Source: Okapia johnstoni (lineage: Eukaryota; Chordata; Mammalia; Artiodactyla; Giraffidae). Taken from it: DNA of 64,000 bases. The notes beneath the pieces were generated by a model. It did not search any database and was not told the origin of the DNA. It was given only the letters and a program-made list of their open reading frames with translations. The stretch lies in the NCBI GenBank assembly GCA_024291935.2, contig CM044312.1, positions 1,057,501-1,121,500 on the forward strand, in the 5' to 3' direction. The position numbers and the translations under genes are program-made. Positions 44,741-56,095 of this stretch are shown in pieces. How positions within the stretch are numbered: the stretch's first letter is position 1; every line of letters starts with the position of its first letter.

Positions 44741-46313
44741 GCTGAGTGCACCCTGTGTCTCCCCAGGGTGGTGCAGGCCTGCCTTCCCAGACCGGGTCCT
44801 TCCCCTTCCATCCCCTTCTCCTCTCACCGCCCCTCAGATGCTCACACCTCCCTAAACTGAAGGAAAGGGTGCACCGGCCCCTCACGCATCGCCCTCGAGC
44901 TCAGCCCCATCTGCCTCCGTCTGGGGGTCTCTCTCCATTTTCCTCCCCTCTGGGGGCCACAGGAGGCGCACCCATCGCCCCAATGGCCCAGCGGCGGAGG
45001 AGCCCGCTGAGGCTGCTCCGGGACAAACCCACCGGCCACACTCCACTGACCACAACCCACTGAGCACGCTCCACCGGCCCTGCTGCTGGTGACCGTCCGC
45101 GTTCCTCCCGGTGAGACCGTCTGTAGAAGCAACCCCGCCCTCGGCCTAGTTCCCCTTACGACCCAACTCATCTCGTTCTAACAGAGAAAAGCGTCCAAGC
45201 AACGATAAAGGGCCTTTTCTTTTCCACTCATGGTAGGCGAGAAGCTTCCTGGAGCAGCGTGTTGTCCTGGGTGTAGTGAGAACGCACAGCACGTGCCCTT
45301 CAGTAGGTGACCGCAAAGGCCAAAGGGTCCCAAAAACTAAGGCAGGGGGTCTGGCAGCAAACTGCCAGAGGCGCAGGACTCCAGCCGCAGGGGTGGTCCC
45401 TGGGCAGACAGATCTGTGGCGCTGTTCCAATGGTGGGGACCCCGGGAACACGGGCAGACCCGCAGGTCAGAGCAGAGCGCCAGCTCCAACCGGCAGCAGG
45501 CCCGGACAGGAGCTTGAACCCTCACGCAGGGGTGGCATCGGGCCAACAACGTACACGTTCTCCTGGAGGTATCGGGAGCTGTTAAGGGTCTAACCAGAGC
45601 CCACCGATGCAGCAAAGAGGCCTCACTGGGCTGAGCCATCTTGCAAAGAAGAGGCGACACGGGTGGCCACAGCAGAAAGGCTGGTGTGTCCCTCCCGAGA
45701 GCCGGAGCCCCCGCACCCAGGCAGGGCGGTCCCCTCCTCTGTCTTCCTTCTGAGCCATGGATGCCCAAGGCCGTTACACGTCCCACCCCGTCTGGGACCC
45801 CCTTGATGGCGACCGCGTTAGCCCTTCCACTGCGGTATTGCCCCGGACGGCTCAGATTAAATTACTTCCCTTCACTGACACACGCCGCTCCCAGACTCAC
45901 CGAAGAGTGTCCACCCTTGGCTCCCGGAAGGGTGGTCCCGTCTCGGGAAGCTTCCGGGGGTCGGGCAGGGAGACCCACCTTCTTCCCTCTCGTGAGGAGT
46001 CTTGTCGAGCGTGGTCCTTTCTCAGCAGAGGCGCTGGCGGGAGGTGGACGGGTCCCACTCTGGGAAAGACGCGGAACATCTGCTGATCGCGTCGCCGGGA
46101 CAGATAAAACACCGTGTGCGGGAGCGCGTGCGGCTCAACGGGGGCACCCACGGCGACCGGGTGCCGGGACTCAGATGGAGGTCTGGGAACAGCGGCAGGC
46201 GTCCCCCGCGGCCGTGTTTCCCAGGACAGAGTCCTCGCCAGACGCCGACCCTGCACACTCGAGGTCAGAATCTGTCCCCCTGCCCCCACCTGCAGCTACA
46301 CGTGGCTTCTCCA
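44741..46313. other. Intergenic DNA with CpG-rich stretch
   Basis: CpG density rises at about 45,830-46,250. No promoter elements or exons can be named. An ATTAAA occurs near 45,857 but has no gene context. Confidence 0.5.
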
Positions 46314-46499
46314 CCGGAAACCACCACGCCCCGCATCTGCGTGACCGGAAACCACCGCGCCCCGGATCTGCGTGACCGGAAACCACCGCGCCCCGGATCT
46401 GCGTGACCGGAAACCACCGCGCCCCGGATCTGCGTGACCGGAAACCACGACGCCCCGGATCTGCGTGACCGGAAACCACCACGCCCCGGATCTGCGTGG
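46314..46499. repeat. 31-bp CpG-rich minisatellite, six copies
   Basis: CCGGAAACCACCGCGCCCCG plus GATCTGCGTGA, at exact 31-bp steps from 46314 to 46469. Most units differ by only one or two bases, so the array is young or homogenised. About four CpGs per unit. Confidence 0.95.
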
Positions 46500-47150
46500 C
46501 AAAACTGAGTGCCGCCCTCCAAGCCTCCACCCCGCATGCCTCCAAAGCACCCCCAAGCCCAGGGAAGGTCTTCCTGGAGTTTCCTCTCTGTAGCTCCTCC
46601 CCCATTCCTCCAGACCCCTCCCTCCATCTGCACCGTCGCCGGGGGCCACCCTCTCGCAGCTTTTCCCATGTTTACAAGCCCCCTCTCCCCGCCACTGTCT
46701 CCCTCTGGGCTGGCCCCTAACCCACGCCCACCTCCAGGGCTCTGTCCTTCCGATGGCAAATCTGATGGCGTCACTCCAGACGTCAGCAGCTCTCCGTCCC
46801 GATAAGATGCGCCCAAGGCCCTTCACAACCTCCCCCCAGACCCCAGTGCACACTGCGCTCTGGTCAGGCCCCACTCCTGCCGCCCAGGGTCCCACCTTCT
46901 TCCGGGGCCGTTCCCATGACAGCAGCATCCTCTCTGGTCCTTAAAGATGTTTGGGGCCAGGGGCTGTGACGCCCCCAGGACCACTCGGACAGCGGTGTCC
47001 CAGGGTCTCCTTACGCTGCCCACCCCACGAGCCCCCTCCTGGAAGGGCTCTCTGTTCTTCCCGGCACCCTCAGAGCCTTGCACAGGTCAGGCAGCCAGTG
47101 GACGTCTGCTGGACACGGAAACCACGAGCTCCTTCCCTCCCCCAGCGCTG
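46500..47150. other. GC-rich intergenic DNA
   Basis: No feature can be supported. Confidence 0.6.
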
Positions 47151-47159
47151 ACATCCACC

Positions 47160-47420
47160 ATCTTCGCAGGTATTATTTCTGTCCTGCCTTGTTTCAAAGG
47201 GATTGAAGGATGCTTTGATCAAAACTTCACCAAGACCGGTTTCCTGGGATCCTAATGATAAATCTATTCATTCGATCAAGAAATACGTGTTCAGCTCAAA
47301 GTGCGGCAAAGATTCAGTTCCAGGCCGAAGTCCGCCCTGGATGTTCTCGGAAGCCAGATTTTACTCCTGATTCTGGAGGTTTGGCTACAAACAAAATCCG
47401 CCTGTAGTTTGCACATGATC
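47160..47420. promoter_or_regulatory. AT-richer candidate conserved non-coding element
   Basis: Free of recognisable repeats. Contains AAGGGATTGAAGGATGCTTT, CTTTGATCAAAAC (TCF/LEF-like) and TAATGATAAATCTATTC in a region otherwise GC-rich. Weak evidence; conservation was not testable. Confidence 0.3.
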
Positions 47421-48426
47421 CCAGGAGAAGGCAGTGAGAAGTCGCTCGTCCATTCTTTGAAAAAGAGCTGCAGAGGATGCTAGTTCTGGGCACCCCTCCT
47501 CAAATCTGAGCACGTTTTCCGAGGAGCTAGTCCACCCAGGCGGCAAGCTTCCACAGAGGGGTCAGGAACGCCAGCTGGGCAGGAGGGCTGGAGGGTCCTG
47601 GGAACCATCCCCAGCCAGCATCCAGGCTGATTCATCCCAGTAAAGAAGGGAGCTAGACGGGGGCCCTCAGAGCCCTTCCATGTCGGGAACTCCAAGGTTC
47701 TGATTCTCTGCTCCACTGGAGGGGGCTTGTCTGAAAGAAAACCCACTAAGAGAGAGGGGCATGGCCTCTGCAAAGAGATCCCCATGCAGGCGGCTGCGGG
47801 GCGGGGGCTGAGGGAGCCCACTGGCAGACTCTGCTCCATCCACTCATTCGGCGCGTATCGGGTACTTACCTGCAAGATGCCGTCTGCACCAAGGGTCAGC
47901 AGCCGTGAGCAAGGCCAAAGACACTCTCAGGGACGGGCGGTGGACAGTCATGGCGCGGCTGCGGCAAGGCTGAGGGGGCACGAAGCCCGCGGGGAGGTCG
48001 GAGCGACGGAGGGCGAGGAAGGCTGCAGCCCAGCCCACCTGGGAAACTGGGACAGCCGTGCAGACCGAGGACACGCGGGTTCACGGACCCAGCAGTTCGA
48101 CGGGGGGCGGCCCCTGAGGGCACGGCACAGGAGCTGGGAGCCGGGACCATCCTGACCCAGGAGCTGCCAGCGGGCAGGGAGGGGTTGCTGGCCCGAGGCC
48201 TGGCCCAGAGCAGCCGAGGGGCCACTCTTCTCGGGGCGGAGGGCCTCCCCGGGCTCTTTCCTCCCACTGCCCTCCACTCGGCCTACGTTCCCAGTTTTTC
48301 TCTGCTTCCTGCAGGATCCGCCCTGGAGAAGACACTAGGCAACGGCGGCAGTGGGTGGCCCACATCGTCCCCCCTGCGGCCAGTGCCCGGGCACAGGGGG
48401 GCACCGGCGGAAAGCCAAGGTCGGGG

Positions 48427-48650
48427 ACCAGGCGCTGGGCCTGCCCGCCCCCACCCGAGGTCAGGGGTACCAGGTGCTGGGCCTGCCTGCCCCCACCCGA
48501 GGTTGGGGGGGACCAGGCAGCCAGGCCTGCCCGCCCCCACCCGAGGTCATGGGGGACCAGACGGCTGGGCCTGCCCGCCCCCACCCAAGGTCATGGGGGA
48601 CCAGGCACCGGGACTGCCCGCCCCTATCCGAGGTCAGGGGGGACCAGTTG
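48427..48650. repeat. 42-44 bp minisatellite, five copies
   Basis: Units start ACCAGGCGCTGGGCCTGCCC at 48427, 48469, 48512, 48556 and 48600, each with CCCCCACCCGAGGTCA. Small length changes between units. Confidence 0.92.
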
Positions 48651-49051
48651 GCTTTGTCCCCACTCCCACAGCTCCTCCTCCTCTGCCATCAGGACCCATG
48701 AGGCTCTCACCCCGAGTCCCTGCAGCCGCTCCATCTCCTCCAAACAGTGATGTGGTGGCATCTGGAAGGGAACCCATGTGGGAGCAGCTCTGATAGGACA
48801 GAAACAGGAGAGCTGTGGACACGAGCACTGTGAGGGACAGCACCCACCCCCGTGGGCCCAGGGCCACCCTGAGAGCAGAGACGAGGAGGGTCCCACGGGC
48901 CAGTGAGGCGCCAGCTGAGTGGTGTCTAACACACCTCAGGGGCACGTCCTGGCACCTCTCCTGCCCCCAGTCCCGGGACTGGAGATTCAGCAATAGCAAT
49001 ACCAGCAAATTTCATGTCGATCATTAGCAAAATCCTAAAGCACTTTGTACC

Positions 49052-49287
49052 TCAGCTACCTGATGCGAAGAGCTGACTCATTAGAAAAGACCCTGATGCT
49101 GGGAAAGATTGAAGGCGGGAGGAGAAGGGGACAACAGAGGATGAGATGGTTGGATGGCATCACTGACTCGATGGACACAAGTTTGAGTAAACTCCGGGAG
49201 TTGGTGATGGACAGGGAGGCCTGGAGTGCTGAGGTCCATGGGGTCGCAAAGTGTCAGACACGACTGTGCAACTGAACTGAACTAAAA
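49052..49287 (+). repeat. BovB / ART2A RTE 3' fragment
   Basis: GATGCGAAGAGCTGACTCAT, AAGACCCTGATGCTGGGAAA and TGGTTGGATGGCATCACTGA, ending GCAACTGAACTGAACTAAAA. It is placed directly before the L1 piece, probably inserted into it. Confidence 0.92.
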
Positions 49288-49289
49288 CC

Positions 49290-50080
49290 CTGAACAAACC
49301 CCAGCAGACTGAATCCAGCAACATGCAAGAGCGATACATGAGGACTGGGTGGGATTTATCCCAGGAACACAAGTCATTTAAATCTGAAAATCAATTAAAG
49401 GGATATATCAAATTGATAGAATAAAAAACAAAAAAAACACATGACTGTTTCAACACACACAGAAGAAGCATTTGATAAACCCATGATCTTTTCATGATAA
49501 CAACACTGAGCAAACTAGGAAAAGAAGAGAAATTTCTCAACGTGACAAAGGGCATCTGAAGGAAACCCCACAGCCAATGTGACACTTCATCGTGAAAGTC
49601 TGATGACTTATTTCCCTGTAGGATCATGAAGACAGATGTCCAGTCTCACCCGGCCATTCATACACCTGCTGGGGCACTCCCCTGGGCAGCGAGGCAGGAA
49701 CAGGAAATAAAAGACATCCAAGTGGGAAAGGAACAAGCAGAACTGTCCTCAGTTACAGGTGACATGATGCAGTGTGTGCCACATCCTAAGGGAGCCGCTG
49801 AAAAACTGTCACAACTAATAAACCAGTTCAGCAAAATAGTATGATCCGGTCAGGGTATGAAAGCAATTATATTTCTATCCTCTTGCAATGAGCAAACTAA
49901 AGCATGAAATTATGGAAGCAGTTACATTCAAGATAATATCAAAAAGAATGAACTGCTTAGGAATAAACAAGTAAAATGTACACCCTGAAAATGACAAAGC
50001 GTTGTGAGAAATGAAGATCTGAAAGAATGGAAGGACATCCCATGTTCATGGAAGACAGCGCGTTCCCCAGGCTGAGGGCA
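49290..50080 (+). repeat. L1 ORF2 fragment (sense)
   Basis: Shows the L1 reverse-transcriptase region as DNA words in order: GTGGGATTTATCCCAGGAAC, AGAAGAAGCATTTGATAAAC, AAATAAAAGACATCCAAGTG, AGTTACAGGTGACATGATG and AGGAATAAACAAG. Stops and frameshifts break it throughout. Dead copy. Confidence 0.85.
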
Positions 50081-50389
50081 GATTCACCTCGGTTCACATC
50101 AGAATACCAGCCGTCTTCCTGTAGAAGCTGAGACGCTGCTGTAACAACAGTCATACTGGGGCGCGCTGAACTCCCACACTGCTCTGGAGCCCAGAAGTCT
50201 GCCGCTGGGTGGGTGGGCTGGGCTCCTTCTGTGGCCCCCAGAGGGGAGGTCCTCACCCCTCCAGCCCACGTGGTTATAGCACCGCAGGTCTCCCAGGCTC
50301 ACAGAGCATCAGCCCGGCCCCTGTCTCCATCGTCAGGGTTTTCCCTGCATGTCTGCACCTCCCCCTTCCCTGTGGACGCCTGTGCTGGG

Positions 50390-50505
50390 CCGGCCACCTC
50401 CTCCAGGGTGCCCTCCTCTCACTGATAACTGCAAAGACCCAACTCCAAGTACGGGGTCAGGACTTAATATATCTTAGTTGGGGGGAGGCACAACATTCTA
50501 CCCTC
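50390..50505. repeat. Fragment of old interspersed repeat
   Basis: ACTGCAAAGACCCAACTCCA, CAGGACTTAATATATCTTAG and GGGGGGAGGCACAACATTCT match the end of the same unassigned mammalian repeat as at about 2460-2800. Confidence 0.4.
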
Positions 50506-50837
50506 AGCTGGCCACAGGGACTTGCCTTTAGCGCAGACTTCACTGACCTCTCCTCCTTGGGCCCGGGGGACACCAGAGGGCAGGAGGCTGTGTCACCAGG
50601 AAGCACCCATCTGTCCACCAGCATGCCATCCTGCTGTGTCCTGGCTCATCCGCTTTGCCTGCATGGATGTCTTTGTGTTTGACTTTTTGAGTTTTTCTTT
50701 TTTTTGTTATACAGTGTTTACTGTACGAGCATCAAGCCTCACACACAGTCTTGAAGGATCTACTCCCTACTTTCTGTCATCAGAACTTGGGCCTGGAATG
50801 TGCCCTAGGAAAGGCATTTCAAGAGTTAAGCACCATC

Positions 50838-51118
50838 CTAAGATCAAACCAGTCAATCCTAAAAGTAATCAACCCAACACTTTGGCCAAAGAGCATCAGA
50901 AAAAAAGAGCATCACTGGAAAAGACCCTGATGCTGGGAAAGACTGAAGGCAGGAGGAGAAGGGGAAGACGGAGGATGAGATGGTTGGGTGGCATCACCGA
51001 CTCAACAGACATGAGTTTGAGCAAGCTCCGGGAAATGGTGAAGGACTGGGAGGCCTGGCGTGCTGCAGTCCATGGGTCACAAAGGGTTGGACACGACTGA
51101 ACAACTGACCAACAACAA
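50838..51118 (+). repeat. BovB / ART2A RTE 3' fragment
   Basis: GATCAAACCAGTCAATCCTA, GGAAAAGACCCTGATGCTGG, GATGGTTGGGTGGCATCACC, ending GGACACGACTGAACAACTGA. The middle is shortened compared with the 32.8-kb copy. Confidence 0.9.
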
Positions 51119-51940
51119 ATGTGGAGGGAAGACTCCGTTCCTCCCGCAGGGGCCGGAGCCGCATGACATCAGGATCTCTGGTGTTGGGACAGGAGCGGTG
51201 CTGCCAGCACTTGCAGGTCAGAACAAAGAGAGGCAGCCCCCCACCTCCCTGCTCGACTAACCCTCTGGGAAGGTCTTCAGTAGAGGTGGCGCCTCCCCAG
51301 AGCCCTCACCTCGTTTTGCTGCCTTTGTTGCTCCACGTCTGCTGTCCTGGAGGGGGGCGGGGAAGCTGCCTGACTCATCTTCACCTTTGCACCCCCAGCA
51401 CACACTGGGAACATTTTTAGAGGCTCCATCAGGGTATCTGTGGACTGGAAGCTCACAAGCGTGGAGGGATGATAACAGAACGCCTGGCCTGTAACCACGG
51501 AGATGCTCTGATTGACAGCTCCCCCTGGCTTCCCTCCCCCAGGGTCCGAGCTTCTCCAGCCCCAGCCCTCTGGGCGGTCACCTTGCCCGGGCAGCTGCTG
51601 GCTCAAGGTTGCCCCCGGGAGAGTGCAGGGTGGGCCTCCCTCCCATGGTGTCCCAAGGCGCCCTGAGAGCAGCTGGCCCCAGGGGACAGGAGGAGACGGC
51701 CGGGGCCATCCACCCTGGAGCCCGGGCCGGAGAGTGCGGCGGGGAAATCGGGGAAGAGGGACTCGTGACAAAGGCCAGGACATCGGCCCCAAACGTGAGG
51801 GGAAGAGAGACCCCAGCTCACTCCAGAGCCGCGAACAACAGGGGCTTTAACAGTGAAAGGGCTTTAAAGGCCACTGTGCATTTATCAGGAAAAAAGCAAT
51901 GGGAATTTCTAAGAGTGACAGCTGGGAGGAGCAGAAGACG
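51119..51940. other. GC-rich intergenic DNA
   Basis: No feature can be supported. Confidence 0.6.
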
Positions 51941-52560
51941 CCTCCTTCAATCACCGTGGAAATCTCTGCTCATCACACACAATCATACTTAGCTATTAAT
52001 AGACGTCGGCGAGACTGACATTTTGCACATTTCATCCCAAGGCGCGTCGGGGACACTTCTGGCGTTTGGTTTATCATTTTCGTCAGTCTCTTCCACGGAC
52101 GGACCGGCCCGACCCCAAGTCTCACACTGTCACTCAGCATAAGTGAATTTATCAACATGCACGGAATCAGAATACACAGGAGAGGTTTAACTGTTTGCAT
52201 ACGAAATTACTTCATTCTCCACGCTTCAGAAAAATTCAATTTTGCATAATAAATGGTGATAAGGGCCAGTTGACAATTATATAGGTGGGAAGAGTGGGAG
52301 GGAGGGAGTGGAATTTCAATAGGCCCCTGAGTGTGTCTGGGGGTTGCCTAAGTAATCAGCGTGCGGGCTGATTCGCTCCATTGTTGGGGGTTAATACAAA
52401 GCCCTTCAGCTCCTATTAGAGGCGGCCCTACTTCAGCTGCAAATTGGCACATTCCTATTAGTATTTTCCTCCTGTGACACATTCTGCAACTGACTTAGAT
52501 GCACAGTCAGGCGAATATTAAAATTAATTAGGCTATTATTTGAATTCAGAGAAACAGCAG
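51940..52560. promoter_or_regulatory. Candidate conserved non-coding element / enhancer
   Basis: A 600-bp block, AT-rich and low in CpG, with no repeat signature, between GC-rich flanks. It holds TTTGCATAATAAATG (octamer-like, about 52,241), CCATTGTT (SOX-like, 52,379) and AAATTAATTAGGCTATTATT (paired homeodomain sites, 52,520). The texture is that of developmental enhancers. It is the best such candidate in the intergenic part. Confidence 0.45.
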
Positions 52561-52747
52561 CCTGCCTCAAAAAAATCTTACAGGGGGACACGCGCGCTCA
52601 CACACACCGCAGCCAGCCTTGCACAGAACACAAAAGCCTGCCATCACCTGCCTCCAGACCCACCCAGAAGGCCCGAGAGCCTCGGGTGTGGAACCATCAC
52701 GTCAAAGAAGAGGGAGCACAGCTCGCCCTGGGCTTTTCCGCCGGCGG

Positions 52748-52849
52748 CCGCTCCCACCAACAGCCGATCTCCCACCGACGGCCGATCTCCCACCGGCGGC
52801 CTCTCTCCCACCAGTGGCCGCTCCCACCAGCGGCCGCTCTCCCACCAGA
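52748..52849. repeat. About 20-bp imperfect tandem repeat
   Basis: Five units of the CCGATCTCCCACCGACGG type in a GC-rich patch right beside the AT-rich block. Confidence 0.8.
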
Positions 52850-53208
52850 ACCAGGTTGCGCGCAGACAAAAGTGTGATTTTACATCCTATCACAGTGGTT
52901 TCGGGCCAGGGCTGTAATTCGCTTCATTAGGCAGATGTGTCCCCCGTGTTCTGACCCCGTTATGGCATCCGCTGTCTGCCTGCCGCTCTGTACCCATTCT
53001 GACCACGTCAGGCTGAGACACAAACGGCTGCGGGAGGCTGCCATCCTGACCGCGGACGACTGCCTGCTGGTCGCTCGGAGCCCGGGGCAGGCGCAACCCC
53101 CACAGCTGTTGCACAGAGAGGGCTTTGGGGAACGCTAGCTTCCCTTGTGATTAACAAGCAAATCCATATACCCAAGTAAGCCTAAGCTCTCCTTCCTTGT
53201 GAAGGTGA

Positions 53209-53423
53209 GTGCACGTGTGCTCAGGCGCTTCCGTCATGTCTGACTGTCTTTGACCCCATGGACTGTAGCCCGCCAGGCTCCTCTGCCCATGAAATTCCCC
53301 AGGCGAGAATACTGGAGTGGGTTGCCATTTCCTCCTCCAGGGGATCTTCCTGACCCAGGGATCGAACCTGGGTCTCCTGCATTGCAGGCAGATTTTTCAC
53401 CATATGAACCACCAGGGAAGGCC
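53209..53423 (-). repeat. Bov-tA SINE (antisense)
   Basis: GACCCCATGGACTGTAGCCC, GGAGTGGGTTGCCATTTCCT and ATCGAACCTGGGTCTCCTGC, ending AACCACCAGGGAAGGCC. Full length. Confidence 0.95.
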
Positions 53424-54447
53424 AAGGTGTCTTGTCTGCAAAACTGAGTTATACATTCTCACCTTAAAAATTCCTATTTTTTTCCCATGGTGTGTCTGCA
53501 CATTGCAGCCCCTGAAACCGTGTGGGACTTTCCCAGCCGTGATGTTGCAGAGAGTACTGGGGTCCACACCATTCGTGAGCTCGACCCCCACCCCCATCGG
53601 AGGAGCTGTGCGCTCCGGGCTCCATGTTTGGTGCTTTCCCTCCTGACTCCTTCCAGACCCAGTGTGGAGTGGTGGCCACAGTCACTCTCCGAAGAGGGAA
53701 GGCCCCTGTGCTGGTCCGGATGGTGACTCTGCCGCCCGGGCATGCAGGGGACCCCGCCCTCCTGGGACACCTACAACCTTGGCTTAAATGGGGGTGAAGT
53801 CGGGTCTACCCGCATCTCCTAGGATGTGGGCTGATCATCCATCATCAGACTCACCTGGTCTGAAAATCTGCCCAAAGAGGGGGCAAGGGGGACACACCAG
53901 CCTTCCAGATTTGGCTCTAGATTCATGAAAAAGAAAATACTGCCATTTAAACCCCAAAGAACAGGACAGAATTTAGTGGAAACATGGATGCCTTCTTAAC
54001 AGCTGACCGCTAAGTCCAAGAGCACGTGACAGAGTGGGGTGCTGCAAACGCGAGGGCTCAGGTCTGGTCCAGCCCAAGGAAGGGGTCACGCCCCCAACAC
54101 CTCAACCCCAGGCTGACGTGGTCCTGCAGCAGCAGCCGTCCTGCCCGCACGCACGCCAGCCTGGGGAAGGGCAGACCTGTCTCCACTGCTGGGCGGCAGA
54201 GGGTCCAGCTGAGTCCAAGTTCCCGCTCGGGGGTGGGCCATCCAGAGACTCTGGACTCCAATGCGCCCCCTGTGACCCCCCTTCACCATGACCCCCTCCC
54301 TGGGACTCCACCACAGCCCCCTGTGACCCTTTTCCCTCGACCCCCTCACGTGGCACCCTCCCCACACCCCCCTCAGGCATAAGCCGGGATCTGGCGCTGG
54401 GTCTCCAGGGTGGAAGCCACTGTTCCTCTCCCGTCCATGTTCAACTG
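53424..54447. other. Intergenic DNA, no feature seen
   Basis: GC-rich with short repeated CCCCCTGTGACCC words near 54,265-54,330. Nothing else can be supported. Confidence 0.6.
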
Positions 54448-54781
54448 TGCTGTGCTGTGCTTAGTCGCTCAGTCGTGTCCAACTAGTTGTGACCCCATGG
54501 ACTGTATCCAGCCAGGCTCCTCTGTCCATGGGATTCTCCAGGCCAGGATACTGGAGTAGGTTGCCATCCCCTCCTCCAGGGGGTCTTCCCAACCCAGGGA
54601 TCAAACCCAGGTCTCCCGCATTGCAGGTGGAATCTTTACCAGCTGAGCCACCAGGGAAGCCCAAGAATACTGGAGTGGGTAGCCTATCCCTTCTGCAGGG
54701 GATCTTCCTGACCCAGGAATCAAACCAGGGTCTCCCGCATTGCAGGTGGATTCTTTACCAGCTGAGCCACAAGGGAAGCCC
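54448..54781 (-). repeat. Bov-tA SINE followed by a second truncated copy (antisense)
   Basis: A full antisense unit (54448-54662, ending GAGCCACCAGGGAAGCCC) runs directly into a second head part (54663-54781, AGAATACTGGAGTGGGTAGC to GAGCCACAAGGGAAGCCC). The two share head and middle but the second lacks the tail, giving a dimer-like layout. Confidence 0.92.
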
Positions 54782-55158
54782 CCGTGTTCGTCTACACAAC
54801 ACCAAATACCACGACAACCACGGAGTCTCCCCATCCACATGGCACTGCCCTCGGTTCTGTGCCCCAGGGTGTCCCGGGGTGCTGCCCCTCCAGGTCCCAA
54901 ACCTCACGCCCCTCAGAGTTACCCAGGGTGAACTCTGGAGAATTGTGTGCCTGGACGCAAAGCAGCACCAGAACAACCATGAGGGCTCTTTGAAGGGTTT
55001 AATCCATGAGGGGTGGTGAACAGTGGACATGGGAAGGAGAAACTTCTGGAAGCTGGAAAGTTGATCTGCTTGTCCAAACTGACTCATGAGAGCACTGACA
55101 GCTGATGCTGACTCCTCGGTGGAGCAGTGGGTACAGAGGGGTATGGCAGATGCCATGG

Positions 55159-55332
55159 TCTATAGTGGGGTACTGTGGGTCTATAGTGGGGTGCTGTGGG
55201 TCTATAGTGGGGTGCTGTGGGCTATAGTGGGGTGTTGTCTATAAGGGGTGCTGTGGTCTATAAGGGGTGCTGTGGTCTATATGGGGTGCTATGGTCTATA
55301 CTGGGGTGCCAAGGTCTACAGTGGCTGCAGGG
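55159..55332. repeat. 19-21 bp tandem repeat, about nine copies
   Basis: TCTATAGTGGGGTGCTGTGGG units shorten stepwise from 21 to 19 bp along the array (TCTATAAGGGGTGCTGTGG later), then fade. Confidence 0.93.
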
Positions 55333-55959
55333 GTGAAGTGGGTGCAATGTGGCTGTTTTCAAACCACAGAGCCTGGACATCTCGAGACGGAAGGCTGGGG
55401 GAAGGGCTGGATAGCAGGGGTGGGAGTGTGGGAGAGCTGCTCGCTGGATTCCCCAGGAAGCCGACTCTGAGATGGAGCTGAGCCATTAGGACGTGCATTG
55501 GGGTGACCGTGGGACCAGTGACTCTGATAGGCAAGGGGGTGGCCACGTGGTCTCACTAGAGCCCCTGCCAGCCCAGCAGTGCACGGTGGAGCCAGAGGGC
55601 CTTCAGAACTGACAAGCTGAGTCTGAGGGTGGGGCCGCATACCTGTGTGCTCACACTCGTGTGCACACGCACACACAGCTGTGGCCCTGAGGAGCCCCTC
55701 TCTCAGCTGGGACCGTTCCAGAGGGGCTGGGAGAGGCCTGCCTCCCCAGGCCTTCCCACCACTCACAGCAGGCACTCCACTCGGGGAGAGTCCCCACAAC
55801 CGCCCACCCCTGCTGCCCAGCTGAGAGACCACCCTCCTTCACCCAGCTCAAGACAGCCTTCCCCTAGCAAGGGCTACAGGGGAGATCTCAGGACTGAGAG
55901 CCCGGGACCAGCCGAGGGCAGGGGCCAGCCTCAATGAAGGGGGCCATCAGCCCAAGTCT

Positions 55960-56095
55960 GCACATGCGGATACCCAGACAGCGGGCAGATGGGGATATCC
56001 TAATACCGGGCACACAGGGAGACCCAGAGAGTGGGCGGACAGGGATACCCAGACACCGGGCTCACGGGATATCCAGACACCGGCAGCAAGGCGCA
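55960..56095. repeat. About 36-bp degenerate tandem repeat
   Basis: GATACCCAGACAGCGGGCAG-type units recur about four times with variants (GATATCCTAATACCGGGCAC, GATACCCAGACACCGGGCTC). Confidence 0.75.

Noticed and set aside
50571..50584. CTCF-like core CACCAGAGGGCAGG
   Set aside because: A plausible core, but such matches are frequent in GC-rich DNA and nothing around it adds support.
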